Shown piece after piece: positions 26,370-35,699 of a stretch of 64,000 nt of DNA. The position numbers and the translations under genes were made by a program. Numbering within the stretch: position 1 is the stretch's first letter; the number at the start of each line of letters is the position of its first letter. This DNA is from Rhizobium acidisoli. GTDB taxonomy: Bacteria > Pseudomonadota > Alphaproteobacteria > Rhizobiales > Rhizobiaceae. The notes under the pieces are model-generated. The model was not told the origin of the DNA, did no database searches, and saw nothing but the letters and a program-made list of their open reading frames with translations. The stretch lies in NCBI RefSeq assembly GCF_002531755.2, contig NZ_CP035002.1, positions 1 through 64,000 of the forward strand. The letters are read 5' to 3'.

Positions 26370-26574
26370 CACCGATGCCAAATCTCTAGAGACTTCACCT
26401 GAAACATCGGACGCTCAAGCGGAGGCCCTCGCAATGAAGCCTCTGGGAGCGCTGAGGCGAAAAGGCGCGTACGCGCCGGTTGGGCTTGCCGGGATTTTCA
26501 GCGCTTTCACATCACACAAAAAGCTACTTACCACTCAACGAGCGGTCGCAGATCTTTTCCACTCAGCGCACAGC

Positions 26575-26599
26575 CAAAAAAGCCCCGCCGAAGCGGGGC
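26575..26599 (-). terminator. Rho-independent terminator on the minus strand
   Basis: Reading the minus strand, GCCCCGC-TTCG-GCGGGGC forms a 7-bp GC stem with a stable tetraloop, followed directly by a run of six to seven T. It would end minus-strand transcription coming from the right, although no convincing minus-strand gene lies directly upstream of it. Confidence 0.75.
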
Positions 26600-27053
26600 A
26601 GTTTGGGAAAAAGGGGAGTTCTATGGGATCGTGCAGACAGGAACTGCGATAGCTCAGGTCATGGTCCACCTGCGCGATTCCAAACCTCTAACAAGCTGCG
26701 TTCCAGCTGGTTCCCTACATTCGCAATATTCGACGGAGAACCTCGTGGAGGCCGGGTTGTTGAATCTCGCGAGCAATCCCAAAGATGTTGGAAAACGTCC
26801 ACACCTGCAAAAATCTCCCCCATGGCGGGCCGTTATGCGCCTTACGAGCATCGCCAACATGCGAGGGGCGGCGGAGAAGATGTTGGAGACGATCGTAATC
26901 AGCGTTGAAGCGATTGGGTTTTCGGTCGCCGCTTGGATTTTGATCATAAAGACCGCAACGCACATTTGGTGGCAATGTCGATACGGCTCCTTGCGCTTTT
27001 CCGATAACGTGGCGCTCTTGGCACCGCATGCCGCTTGAACAAGATACTTCGCG
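26600..27053. other. Intergenic stretch left of the IS3 element
   Basis: About 450 bases between two near-identical terminator hairpins. A plus-strand frame near 26880-27038 encodes one hydrophobic segment (FSVAAWILIIKTATHIWW) and could be a small membrane protein, but start and family are unclear. Confidence 0.3.
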
Positions 27054-27082
27054 CAAAAAAAGCCCCGCTGATTTTGAACTGA

Positions 27083-27117
27083 CCCCCGAAAGTTGGACAC
27101 CCAACTTCGGGGGTTTT
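27083..27117 (+). terminator. Terminator-like hairpin at the left end of the IS3 element
   Basis: CCCCCGAA-A-GTTGG pairs with CCAAC-TTCGGGGG (one bulged A, ACAC loop) and is followed by TTTT, just before the OrfA ATG at 27120. It includes part of the inverted repeat. It may stop transcription from outside from entering the transposase gene, a known safeguard of insertion sequences. Confidence 0.55.
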
Positions 27118-27119
27118 GC

Positions 27120-27654
27120 ATGTCCAAATACAGCAGCGCATTCAAGCAGGAAGTCATTGAGTATTACGGTTGTGGTGAGCGTAGCTACCGGGAGGTAGGT
27201 CTGCGCTTCGGGCTTGATTATTCGATGGTGCGGCGGTGGGTCGCCAGCCACGCGGAGCATGGCTTGGCGGGCTTGGCCCGTAAACATAGTCACTATGATG
27301 CGCAGTTCAGACTATCGGTCCTCGAACATGTGGAAAGATGGTCTGTCCCGTCGACAGGCGGCCGCGCTTTTCGACATTCGCAACGCCGGTAGCCTCTCAG
27401 TCTGGGAGAGGCAATATGAGCGCGGTGGGCTTGAGGCCCTTGCCCCGCGCCGGAGAGGCAAACCGCGATCGATGCCCGAGCCCCCTACCACGGACACCAG
27501 CACGGATGGAGCGCAGGATGACGCTGCCAAGAGCCGCGAGGAATTGCTGGCGGAACTGGCCTATCTGCGCATGGAGAACGCCTACCTAAAAAAACTGGAG
27601 GCCTTAACGCAGGCGCGTCACGCGCCGAACGGACGCAAGCCGTCCAGGCGTTAA
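27120..27654 (+). pseudogene. IS3-family OrfA, frameshifted
   Basis: ATG 27120 opens SKYSSAFKQEVIEYYGCGER, a typical IS3 OrfA N-terminus, followed by a second helix-turn-helix. The frame shifts near 27330-27345; the correct continuation (DGLSRRQAAALFDIRNAGSL) lies in another frame and runs to TAA 27652-27654. The end carries the leucine-zipper-like ELLAELAYLRMENAYLKKLE, and an A7 run in CTAAAAAAACTG, the expected site of programmed -1 frameshifting into OrfB. The extra indel breaks the protein. Confidence 0.8.
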
Positions 27655-28486
27655 GGCCGCAGCATCCGCTCGACGGGCTGCTGGCGCTTTCGGGCCTGGC
27701 GCGTAGCACGTTCTATTATCAGCAGAAGTGCTCTCCTCCGGCGACCGACATGCGGCCCTGAAGGTGACGATCCGATCGATCTTCGATGAACACAAGGGAC
27801 GCTACGGCTATCGTCGGGTGACGGCGGCGATCCGTGGCCGCGGAGAGGCGGTCAACCACAAGACGGTCCAGCGGCTGATGGTCGAGATGAGGCTGAAGTC
27901 CCTGGTTCGGCCGAAGAAGTACCGCTCTTACAAGGGCCAGGCCGGGCACGTCGCGCCAGATCTCATCCAACGGCAGTTCGCTGCTAGGCGCATGAACCAG
28001 AAGTGGGCAACCGATGTCACCGAGTTCAATGTCGCCGGCGAGAAGCTCTTCCTGTCGCCGGTCATGGACCTCCACAATGGCGAGATCATCGCGTATGAGA
28101 TGGCGAGGCGGCCGATCTTCAAGCTGGTCAGGGACATGCTCAACAAGGCATTGACCAAGCTCGATGACGATGACAGGCCGATCCTGCATTCCGATCAGGG
28201 ATGGCAATATCAGATGCCAGAGTGGAGCCGTATGCTCCAACAAAGCAATGTCGCCCAAAGCATGTCACGCAAGGGCAACTGCATCGACAATGCCGCCATG
28301 GAGAGCTTCTTTGCCACGCTCAAGTCCGAGTTCTTCCATCCCAATCAGTTCGACAGCATCGACAATCTGCGAGACGGAATCGACGAATACATCCGCTACT
28401 ACAACAACGATCGCATCAGGATGAAACTCAAAGGGCTGAGCCCTGTGAAATACAGGACCCAGCCCTCAAATCATCCCAGCCTATGA
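27590..28486 (+). pseudogene. IS3-family OrfB integrase, frameshifted near its start
   Basis: From the A7 slippery run near 27590 the -1 frame reads through an OrfB N-terminus (LDGLLALSGLARSTFYYQQK) but a one-base deletion near 27727 breaks it. The remaining frame from 27728 is intact to 28486: FDEHKGRYGYRRVTAAIRGRG, the DDE catalytic core with NQKWATDVTEF (first Asp), LHSDQGWQYQMPEW (second Asp) and DNAAMESFFATLKSE (Glu). The catalytic residues are thus present although the protein cannot be made in one piece. Confidence 0.85.
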
Positions 28487-28786
28487 ACCGTCCAACTTTA
28501 TGGGGTCAGTTTCAACGCGGGGCTAGTGAGCATACGTGGAAAGGCGGCTGCGCTAGGTTGCTGGGAGCGGGCCTAACACATCCTCGCGCCCAACGCGCCG
28601 GTGGGGTAAAGGTTCCGCAAAGCCTCAGTTTTTTGGCGTGAGATCACATAAGTCGTCGCGAGTCGGGATATCATAACCTGCTGAGCAACTTTAGCGTCAT
28701 TCATCTGGGTCGACGACCAAGCAAAGGGAGCGGAAGCGCTACAGAATTGATCCGGGCGCTGGAGATGGGTCAGATTCTTGGTCATT

Positions 28787-29170
28787 TCAGCCCGGGGAGC
28801 CCGAGCGCCCGAACCAGACCCCAAACAGCGTGGCAATCGAAACGATCACCAGGAAGCCGCTGACGATCAAAAGCAAGAGGCTGGGTATCTTTTTCACATC
28901 AGGCTGCGGCGGCGGCGGCCCCGGTCGAAACTCCCTGACAACGGCGACGATAAAACAAAAAGCGCTGAAGGCGACAAGGATAGTGCCGGTCGTAACGATC
29001 AGGATCTCCGGAACAACGTCTGCGAGCAATGCTTTCGCGCCGATGCCGCTCGCCAGCGCCGTTAACCCCGTCCGCATCCAGGCGGCATATGTGCGTTCCG
29101 CTGCATAGATGGTGCGGTCCGCGGCAAGCACCGTGCGACGTTCGGGCCCCTGTTGGTTGTCTTGACTCAT
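28787..29170 (-). CDS. DUF202 (YidH-like) membrane protein
   Basis: A 127-residue protein. The N-terminal DUF202 signature lies around residues 15-45 (DRTIYAAERTYAAWMRTGLT), followed by three hydrophobic segments (ALASGIGAKALLADV, LIVTTGTILVAFSAFCFIVA and SLLLLIVSGFLVIVSIATLF). The family is widespread in the inner membrane and lacks a firm function. It is the second gene of a two-gene minus-strand unit, 17 bp behind a 64-residue protein gene. Confidence 0.85.
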   Translation of the reverse strand: MSQDNQQGPERRTVLAADRTIYAAERTYAAWMRTGLTALASGIGAKALLADVVPEILIVTTGTILVAFSAFCFIVAVVREFRPGPPPPQPDVKKIPSLLLLIVSGFLVIVSIATLFGVWFGRSGSPG

Positions 29171-29187
29171 TTAGCGACCCTTTGTCT

Positions 29188-29382
29188 CTAGCCGAGTGCG
29201 ACGTCGGTGGCTGTTCGCTCGATTTCGGCGCGTCGATGGACGGGCGTTCTTGGGGAGGAACCGAGAAGTGCGTCCAGCTCTTTGCGATCGGCGCCGAACC
29301 GCGCGATATAGCGCGCGGCCTGCTGAAAGCCGATCTGATAGCGTTCGGCGAGCTCTTCGGGCGAATATTGCTCAGTGTTCAT
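29188..29382 (-). CDS. Conserved hypothetical small protein (64 aa)
   Basis: A strong ribosome binding site (AAAAGGAGGTG) precedes the ATG at 29382. The product is a soluble, mainly helical protein starting MNTEQYSPEELAERYQIGFQ and containing AARYIARFGADRKELDALLG. I do not know a function. It forms a unit with the DUF202 gene downstream. A GGAAC followed by TT after 19 bases lies about 45 bases upstream, a weak match to the general-stress promoter consensus. Confidence 0.7.
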   Translation of the reverse strand: MNTEQYSPEELAERYQIGFQQAARYIARFGADRKELDALLGSSPRTPVHRRAEIERTATDVALG

Positions 29383-29541
29383 GACGCACCTCCTTTTGAG
29401 AAGAAATTCCTTTTAGGCTGCGGCAGTTCCATAGGCCTTTGAAATCAATCGCCCGTGCGGACGGCGCGCTAATGCCCGCCTTTCTTTCCACCTCGTTGGG
29501 GTGCGCGACGCTTGCCAAATCGAGCGAAGTAAAGCCACGGC

Positions 29542-29566
29542 GGAACTGTGAGGGCTACTCTTCGTT
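29542..29566 (+). promoter_or_regulatory. Strong candidate EcfG/RpoE2 promoter of the Kef-type antiporter
   Basis: GGAAC at 29542-29546, 16 bases, then CGTT at 29563-29566: an exact match to both elements of the general-stress sigma consensus. The predicted transcript start near 29576 leaves a leader of about 20 bases before the ATG at 29596. Confidence 0.65.
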
Positions 29567-29595
29567 TGATATCGAATCCTGGGGGCCCTCTCTTG

Positions 29596-31881
29596 ATGAC
29601 AACTCGACTGAACCCGCCACGGCTATCCCCATGGACGGTGCCGTTGATCGCGATCTGCACCTTCGTCAGCTACAATGTGGCGTGGGCAGCAGACCAAAAA
29701 TCCTCAGCCCCGTCGGAGGCCTTGTTCCTCATTCAGATCATTGTCCTCGTCGTCGCGGGAAGACTGCTTGGCGAACTGATGGTCCGGATGGGTCAACCTT
29801 CGATCATGGGCCAGATTATCGGCGGTATTCTGCTTGGACCTTCCGTGTTCGGTCTCCTGCTGCCGGACGCCCAGTCTGCGCTTTTCCCGGAGCAAGAGAC
29901 CCAGAAGGCGATGACGGACGCGGTCGGGCAACTCGGCATTCTCTTTCTCCTCCTCCTGGCCGGCATGGAAACAGATCTCGCGCTGGCCATCCGATTGCGA
30001 CGCGCTGCAGCCGGCGTCTCGCTGACAGGGATCGCCATTCCCTTTGCTTTGGGATTTGCTGCCGGGCAATTCATGCCGTCCAGTCTGTTGCCCAACGCAG
30101 GCGAACGCCTAGTGACCTCACTCTTTCTCGGGACAGCCCTTTCTATCTCGTCCGTCAAGATCGTTGCCTCCGTCGTGCGCGAGATGGATTTTATGCGTCG
30201 AAATGTCGGACAGCTCATCGTCGCTTCGGCGATCATCGACGACACCGTCGGCTGGGTCATTATCGCCGTGACATTCAGCCTGGCAAAAAACGGAACGGTT
30301 GATGTTTCCACGCTCGCCCGAAGCGTGATCGGCACGCTCGCCTTCATGGCGTTTAGTTTTACGATTGGGCGACGGATAGTGTTCGAGATTATTCGCTGGA
30401 CCAACGACAGCTTCAAGAGCGACTTGCCGGTTCTGAGCGGCATCATCGCGATTATGGGCGGGATGGCGATCGTGACTAACGCAATCGGCGTTCATACCGT
30501 GCTCGGTGCCTTCGTTGCAGGGATCCTGGTCGGTCAATCACCGATCCTCACACGTCAGATTGAAGGACAACTGCGCGCTTTGACGACGGCACTGTTCATG
30601 CCGGTCTTCTTCGGGCTGACCGGCCTGCATACAGATCTAAGTGTGCTTGCCGATCCATCGACCTTGCTTCTCGCGACGGGATTGGTCCTGATCGCCAGCT
30701 TAGGCAAGTTTGGCGGAGCCTTCGTCGGATCGAAGATCGGCGGCTTTTCGAACGCGGAAGCGATAGCGCTCGGCTGCGGCATGAACGCCCGTGGCTCGAC
30801 AGAGGTCATCGTTGCCTCGATCGGCTTGTCGGTGGGTGTCCTCGACCAGCGGCTTTTCTCGGTCATCGTGGCGATGGCGGTCGTGACAACAATGGCGATG
30901 CCGCCATCGCTTCGCTGGGCGTTGGCGCGATTGCCAATGCGCGAGGAAGAAAAGGAGCGGCTCGCCTCGGAGGCTTTCGAGAAGGACAGCTTTCTGTCGA
31001 GGTTCGAACGCATTTTGCTCGCTATCGATCATTCCCCGAACGGCGACCTCGCCGCGCGACTTTCAGGTCATTTTGCGGCACTAAGAAAGATGCCGGTGAC
31101 GGTTCTCGATGTCGACGGTGATGACGGCGCCGCCGAGAAGCAGCTTGATGCTGGCACTGGCTCGGACAGCCGCGCGAAGGAGATCAGTCAACGCGTTCAG
31201 TCTACCGCGGAGAAAGCCGTTGAGACCCAGGCTGTGGTGGGAGAGAGCGGCGAGGCCGTTGGGGAGCTTCATATCAGCGTCCGCAAGAAGGACGCTGAGC
31301 TCCAGAAAGTGCTGACCGAGATTTCAGAGAAGGGGCACGATCTCATGTTCGTCGGGGTAGAGCCTACGACGGGCGCAAAAGGCGGTTACGCTGATCGACT
31401 GGCGTCGATGATCTCCGCCTTCGCCGGCACAACAGCAATCATTACGTCGCGTGGGCGTCTGCCAGAAAAAGATGCCGATCTTCGGATTCTTGTGCCCGTC
31501 AGCGGCACCGAGCGATCAATGAAAGCTGCCGAATTTGCTTTGGTCGTTGCGAAAGCCACCGGATCGACAATTACGGCCGTCTACTTCCGGGAGACAAGGC
31601 AGGCAATACCGGTTTCTCGCGTGAGCGATGTAACCGACACTCATAGGGCCGCTTTTCGAAAGCTCGATCAAATCGCTGCTTTTCACGGCGTTGATATCGA
31701 CAAGGTGGTGTCGGCAGGCTCCTCGCCGGAACTCGCCATCCTCAGACACGCTCGTCGCGGGCGGTTCAACCTCATCATTCTCGGCGTGAGCAGGCGTGCG
31801 GGCGAGGATCTGTCTTACGGCACCGTTGCAGATACGCTTCTTGAAACGGCTGATCGTTCGTTCGTTTTTGTGGAGACATGA
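29596..31881 (+). CDS. Kef-type monovalent cation:proton antiporter with C-terminal UspA domain
   Basis: A 761-residue protein. A cleavable signal or first helix (WTVPLIAICTFVSYNVAWAA) precedes a CPA2 antiporter domain of about 12 helices (residues about 40-430), with LGELMVRMGQPSIMGQIIGG near the start, SAIIDDTVGWVI (the acidic pair of the ion site) and GMNARGSTEVIVASIGLSVG. The rest is cytoplasmic: a linker, then a universal-stress-protein-like region ending NLIILGVSRRAGEDLSYGTV and ETADRSFVFVET. It exchanges K+ or Na+ for protons. With Kup and MscS nearby it suggests ion and pH homeostasis under stress. The start at 29596 is preferred over 29548 because of its position after the promoter. 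Confidence 0.9.
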   Translation: MTTRLNPPRLSPWTVPLIAICTFVSYNVAWAADQKSSAPSEALFLIQIIVLVVAGRLLGELMVRMGQPSIMGQIIGGILLGPSVFGLLLPDAQSALFPEQETQKAMTDAVGQLGILFLLLLAGMETDLALAIRLRRAAAGVSLTGIAIPFALGFAAGQFMPSSLLPNAGERLVTSLFLGTALSISSVKIVASVVREMDFMRRNVGQLIVASAIIDDTVGWVIIAVTFSLAKNGTVDVSTLARSVIGTLAFMAFSFTIGRRIVFEIIRWTNDSFKSDLPVLSGIIAIMGGMAIVTNAIGVHTVLGAFVAGILVGQSPILTRQIEGQLRALTTALFMPVFFGLTGLHTDLSVLADPSTLLLATGLVLIASLGKFGGAFVGSKIGGFSNAEAIALGCGMNARGSTEVIVASIGLSVGVLDQRLFSVIVAMAVVTTMAMPPSLRWALARLPMREEEKERLASEAFEKDSFLSRFERILLAIDHSPNGDLAARLSGHFAALRKMPVTVLDVDGDDGAAEKQLDAGTGSDSRAKEISQRVQSTAEKAVETQAVVGESGEAVGELHISVRKKDAELQKVLTEISEKGHDLMFVGVEPTTGAKGGYADRLASMISAFAGTTAIITSRGRLPEKDADLRILVPVSGTERSMKAAEFALVVAKATGSTITAVYFRETRQAIPVSRVSDVTDTHRAAFRKLDQIAAFHGVDIDKVVSAGSSPELAILRHARRGRFNLIILGVSRRAGEDLSYGTVADTLLETADRSFVFVET

Positions 31882-32167
31882 ACTCCGGTCCGCCGAAGAC
31901 ATTCAGGAGAGCTGAGTGGTTGGTTGTTTCATCTACCGTATCGCAACCCGCGGGCGATTTACGTGCGCAAACGGGGGGAGCTCTAAACTCGGACAATCGG
32001 ACAAGGGCCCCTGGAACCTTCGCCTGCGGTTGGGCATTGCCGTTGAAAGTCCATCAACAGGAGGTATCGGCGCTCCCAAGCGACAGAAGTTTCGAAAGAT
32101 TATCGCACGGCGAGCGACGGCTGGAGCAGCCTTCACTTCTTGCCAAATCCACGAGGACGACAGCGTG

Positions 32168-33187
32168 ATGGCTAAGCGTGCATCAAGCGATCGGGCGTTC
32201 GGGCTACCGCTCGATATCCAGCCCATGGAAGCCCGCTCAGCGGACGACTTACCAGATGACCGGGGCTGGCAGTATGAGCCCAAATGGGATGGGTTTCGCT
32301 GTCTGGTGTTCAAGGAAGGCAGCGCCGTGGACCTCCGGGCGAAATCGGGGAAACCACTTGGACGCTATTTTCCCGAGATCTCAGAATTCTTTGCAAATCT
32401 GTCGCTCGAGCGCTTCGTGGTCGACGGGGAGCTTGTGATCGACATCGACGGGAAGCTTTCATTCGACGCATTGCAGATGCGCCTGCACCCGGCTGAAAGC
32501 CGCGTCCAGAGGCTGTCCGCCGAAACCCCTGCGAAACTGGTTCTTTTCGATATGCTGATGGGCATCGATGGTGTTCCTATCCTTGATCAGGACTTGGAGT
32601 TTCGCCGCGCTGCTTTGGAGGCGATCGCAAAGGATGTCGTGAACAAAGGGCGCCTGATCTTGTCGCCCTTCACGCGCGATCGGATTGAAGCAACACGGTG
32701 GCTGTCGGCATCTGGTGCTGATACCGATGGTGTCGTGTGCAAGCGCGTTGACGGGCTCTATTTACCGGGCGAGCGGGCAATGATGAAGGTGAAGCGGTTG
32801 AGGACGGCCGACTGTGTCGTTGGCGGTTTTCGGTATCAGAGTGACAGCCACTTCGTGGGCTCTCTTCTCCTCGGTCTTTACAACGATCAGGGCGACCTCG
32901 ACCATGTTGGCTTCACGTCCACGATCACAGACGCCGAGCGGCCGGAACTGACGTCGAGGCTTGAAGCGCTGCGAGGCGGGTCGGGCTTTACCGGCAAAGC
33001 ACCAGGTGGGCCAAGTCGATGGAGCACAAGGCGGTCGTCGGAGTGGGAGCCCCTGATGCCCGAACTTGTTGTCGAGGTGCGCTTCGACCATGTGACCGGC
33101 CACCGCTTCCGGCACGGCACGAAGCTTCTTCGGTGGCGCCCCGACAAGCGGCCGACGCAGTGCAAGTTTGAGCAGATCGAGCGATAA
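32168..33187 (+). CDS. ATP-dependent DNA ligase (LigC/LigD-type)
   Basis: A 339-residue ligase with the nucleotidyltransferase motifs in order: motif I YEPKWDGFR with the AMP-accepting Lys near residue 37, motif III FVVDGELVID, motif IV DGVVCKRVDGLYLPGE, motif V MMKVKRLRTADCVV, and an OB-fold C-terminus ending HGTKLLRWRPDKRPTQCKFE. Size and layout fit bacterial stand-alone ligases used in end joining or stress repair. The start at ATG 32168 (with an adjacent in-frame GTG) matches the family N-terminus; the frame is open back to 31916. No Ku gene is present in this window. Confidence 0.88.
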   Translation: MAKRASSDRAFGLPLDIQPMEARSADDLPDDRGWQYEPKWDGFRCLVFKEGSAVDLRAKSGKPLGRYFPEISEFFANLSLERFVVDGELVIDIDGKLSFDALQMRLHPAESRVQRLSAETPAKLVLFDMLMGIDGVPILDQDLEFRRAALEAIAKDVVNKGRLILSPFTRDRIEATRWLSASGADTDGVVCKRVDGLYLPGERAMMKVKRLRTADCVVGGFRYQSDSHFVGSLLLGLYNDQGDLDHVGFTSTITDAERPELTSRLEALRGGSGFTGKAPGGPSRWSTRRSSEWEPLMPELVVEVRFDHVTGHRFRHGTKLLRWRPDKRPTQCKFEQIER

Positions 33188-33485
33188 CGTGGCAACAGGC
33201 GCAGGCACTTGAGGACCCGCTCCGGCTGCTCGACACGGGCAGGGGACGGCAAGGGCAACGGCATCCTCACCTTCGACGACTGGCAGTCTATGCCGATGGC
33301 CTGATCGGCGACCGCGTGCCGGATCTGCCCGACGAGACCGGCACGCTATGGCCCCGAAATGTTGCGAATATTTTCCAACCCACGGCGGAAGCACCGCGAA
33401 CCTCAATCTCGGCTCGGAAAACGGGCTTCGTTTTAGGATGAAGTCGAAGACGAGGATAGCTTGCTTTGCTCGCATCCACTCTGCG
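33188..33485. other. Intergenic, convergent ligase and kup genes
   Basis: About 300 bases between convergent genes. No gene and no clear terminator hairpin are evident. Antisense frames that cross into the ligase gene are not considered real. Confidence 0.4.
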
Positions 33486-35387
33486 CTAAATAACCGTCTG
33501 CAGGCCAAGCTCGACGACACGGCCGCTGGGAAGCCCGAAATAATCTGTGGCATTGCTGGCGTTCTGGGCAAGGGCGATGAACAGCCTGTCCTGCCAGAAG
33601 GGCATCCCTCCCTTCTTCGACGGCAGGTTCGTTCGGCGCGACAGGAAAAAGGACGTCGACATGATATCGAACTTCAGCCCGAGCTTGCGCACGAGCGCGA
33701 GCGCACGGGGGATGTTCGGCGTCTCCATATAGCCGAAGGTAATGACCAGTCGAGAAAATATCGGGTTGAAGCTCACAAGAAAAATCTTTTCCTCATCCGG
33801 GACGAAGGGTGTCGTCGCCGTCACGACGCTGAGGATGATATTCTGCTCATGCAGAACCTTGTAATGCTTCAGGCTGTGCAGGAGCGCTGTCGGCGCGCCC
33901 TCGACGTCACTTGCCAAGAAGATGGCCGTGCCGGGAACGATCAGTGGCCTCTTGTTTGCCAGCTTGTCAACGATCGCCGACAAAGGGATTTCCTCGGTTT
34001 TGGTGCGGGCGGCAAGCAGACGCCGCCCGTGCATCCATGTATGCATGATCAGGCCCATCGTGCAGGCGACGGCAACCGGCACCCAGCCCCCATCGGCAAA
34101 TTTGGCGACGTTTGCCGCCAAAAAGCCAGCGTCGATGAGAAAGAGCGGTACCACAACAGCTGCCGCGGCGGCCGCACTCCAGCTCCAGATGCGCAGCATG
34201 ACGACGTAAAGAAGCATAGATGTAATCAGCATCTCGCCGGTCACAGCGATGCCGTAGGCTGCAGAAAGCCCGCTTGAGTTGCGGAAGTGGAGAACCAGGG
34301 CGACCACGAAGATGAAGAGGAAGGAATTGACCTGAGGCATGAAGATCTGCCCGGAATGCGTTTCAGACGTGTGCAGGATCTGGAGCCGGGGCAGCAGGTT
34401 CAGATGCATGGCCTGACGCACGAGGGAGTAGGCTCCCGAAATGACCGCCTGGCTTGCAATCACGGTTGCCGCAGTTGCAAGGCAGACCATTGGGATTTTT
34501 GCCCAGTCCGGGTGCATGCCGAAGAATGGGTGAGTAGCCATCTCCGGATTTGAAAGCACGAATGCGCCCTGTCCGAAGTAGTTTAGCAGAAGGCAGGGGA
34601 AAACCAGGATGAACCACGCGGTAACGATCGGCTTGCGTCCAAAGTGGCCTAGGTCGACATAGAGCGCTTCGGCTCCCGTCACTGCGAGAAAAACCGCGCC
34701 AAGAACGGTGATCGTGGTGCCGGCGTTGCTTGTCGCATAGCGAAGCGCATGAACGGGATCGACAGCCCAGAGCACTGCCGGGTCGTCGAGAATATGGATC
34801 GCCCCACTGACGCCCAGCACCAGGAACCATAGCGCCATGACAGGCCCGAACACGGCGGCGACGCCTCCAGTCCCGAAACGCTGGACGAAGAAGAGAAGCG
34901 CGATTATTGTTAAGGTGAGCGGGACGATCCAGGCCGAAAGTCCAGGTGCGACGACCTGAATTCCTTCGACAGCGGAGAGAACCGAGATAGCCGGAGTGAT
35001 AATCGCGTCGCCAAGGAAGAGGGATGCACCGGCGACACCGAGAACAAGGACCCAGACAGGTCTGCCAACGAGGCTTTCTCGCGCGAGCGTCATCAGAGAG
35101 AGCGTGCCGCCCTCTCCACGATTGTCCGCCTTCAGGACGAAGGTGACGTATTTGATGGTCACGACGATCGTCAGCGCCCATACGATCAGGGAGAGAATGC
35201 CGAGTACATTGTCCCGATGCGAACCGGTCCCAGCCGTTGCACGAAGGGCTTCGCGAAACGCGTAGAGCGGGCTCGTGCCGATATCACCGTAAACAACGCC
35301 CAAAGCGGCAAGGACGAGCGACGGCAAACCGCTGCGGGTTGCGCGTTCCAGCTCGGGATCTTCTGATCGAAGTTGCGGGTGGGCCAC
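33486..35387 (-). CDS. kup: Kup-type low-affinity potassium transporter
   Basis: A 633-residue protein of the KUP/HAK/KT family: LAALGVVYGDIGTSPLYAFR at the N-terminus, the LFLGDAIITPAISVLSAVEG motif, 12 hydrophobic segments to about residue 450, and a cytoplasmic C-terminal domain (GTAIFLASDVEGAPTALLHS). It imports K+ with protons. The gene is alone on the minus strand, with a well-matched general-stress promoter about 85 bases upstream. Rhizobial genomes often carry several kup copies; which one this is cannot be told from the sequence. Confidence 0.94.
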   Translation of the reverse strand: MAHPQLRSEDPELERATRSGLPSLVLAALGVVYGDIGTSPLYAFREALRATAGTGSHRDNVLGILSLIVWALTIVVTIKYVTFVLKADNRGEGGTLSLMTLARESLVGRPVWVLVLGVAGASLFLGDAIITPAISVLSAVEGIQVVAPGLSAWIVPLTLTIIALLFFVQRFGTGGVAAVFGPVMALWFLVLGVSGAIHILDDPAVLWAVDPVHALRYATSNAGTTITVLGAVFLAVTGAEALYVDLGHFGRKPIVTAWFILVFPCLLLNYFGQGAFVLSNPEMATHPFFGMHPDWAKIPMVCLATAATVIASQAVISGAYSLVRQAMHLNLLPRLQILHTSETHSGQIFMPQVNSFLFIFVVALVLHFRNSSGLSAAYGIAVTGEMLITSMLLYVVMLRIWSWSAAAAAAVVVPLFLIDAGFLAANVAKFADGGWVPVAVACTMGLIMHTWMHGRRLLAARTKTEEIPLSAIVDKLANKRPLIVPGTAIFLASDVEGAPTALLHSLKHYKVLHEQNIILSVVTATTPFVPDEEKIFLVSFNPIFSRLVITFGYMETPNIPRALALVRKLGLKFDIMSTSFFLSRRTNLPSKKGGMPFWQDRLFIALAQNASNATDYFGLPSGRVVELGLQTVI

Positions 35388-35473
35388 CGAAGGCTCGCAG
35401 TTAAAGGAGAATGCCGATCGAACGCGCCGGCAGGGAAAACTATCAGAGAAGCGAGTCTTTGCCGACGACTTCT

Positions 35474-35499
35474 AACGAGCTTAGTCGACCAGGGGTTCC
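35474..35499 (-). promoter_or_regulatory. Strong candidate EcfG/RpoE2 promoter of kup
   Basis: Minus strand: GGAAC at 35499-35495, 17 bases, CGTT at 35477-35474. Both elements match the consensus exactly. The predicted transcript start near 35465 gives a leader of about 78 bases before kup. Confidence 0.65.
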
Positions 35500-35664
35500 A
35501 ACGTCCGAACTGCCCGGACCTGTCGGGCCGGAGCCCCATGTCGTCAATGACGCTAATCGATCACTGTCCAGGAAACACGCGCTGAGTCTCCGCCCCGGCG
35601 TCGAGCTTGTCGTGTTTGGCTTGCAAGGTTGCTGCCCGATCGGAAATTTTTTCGCTGCGATCGT

Positions 35665-35694
35665 CTTGAAACTGAAAATCCGCTGAACCAAATC
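35665..35694 (+). promoter_or_regulatory. RpoH-like promoter of the small heat-shock gene
   Basis: CTTGAA at 35665-35670 matches the -35 element of alphaproteobacterial heat-shock promoters, and an AT-rich CCAAAT about 17 bases on could act as the -10 element. Transcription would start near 35700, giving a leader of about 90 bases that coincides with the thermometer-like region. Confidence 0.45.
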
Positions 35695-35699
35695 AATTG

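Larger units (their letters stand above)
27075..28514 (+). mobile_element. IS3-family insertion sequence, inactivated
   Basis: The ends are imperfect inverted repeats: TGAACTGACCCCCGAAAGTT at 27075 and TGAAACTGACCCCATAAAGTT reading inward from 28514. Length is about 1.44 kb. Inside are the usual two overlapping transposase genes, OrfA (helix-turn-helix) and OrfB (DDE integrase). Both carry extra frameshifts, so the copy should not move by itself. No clear direct target repeat flanks it. Confidence 0.85.
27054..28524 (-). terminator. Intrinsic terminator split by the IS3 element
   Basis: The two arms of a terminator lie on either side of the insertion element: seven A followed by AGCCCCGC at 27054-27068, and GCGGGGCT at 28517-28524. 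Rejoined, the minus strand reads an 8-bp GC stem followed by seven T, closely resembling the intact terminator at 26575-26599. The IS therefore inserted in or near the loop of a terminator. Confidence 0.55.

Noticed and set aside
32762..33571. Minus-strand open frame of 269 codons
   Set aside because: Antisense to the DNA ligase and running through the intergenic region into kup without motif or start signal.
33348..34277. Plus-strand open frame of 309 codons
   Set aside because: Antisense to the 3' part of kup; composition is the mirror of a membrane-protein gene.
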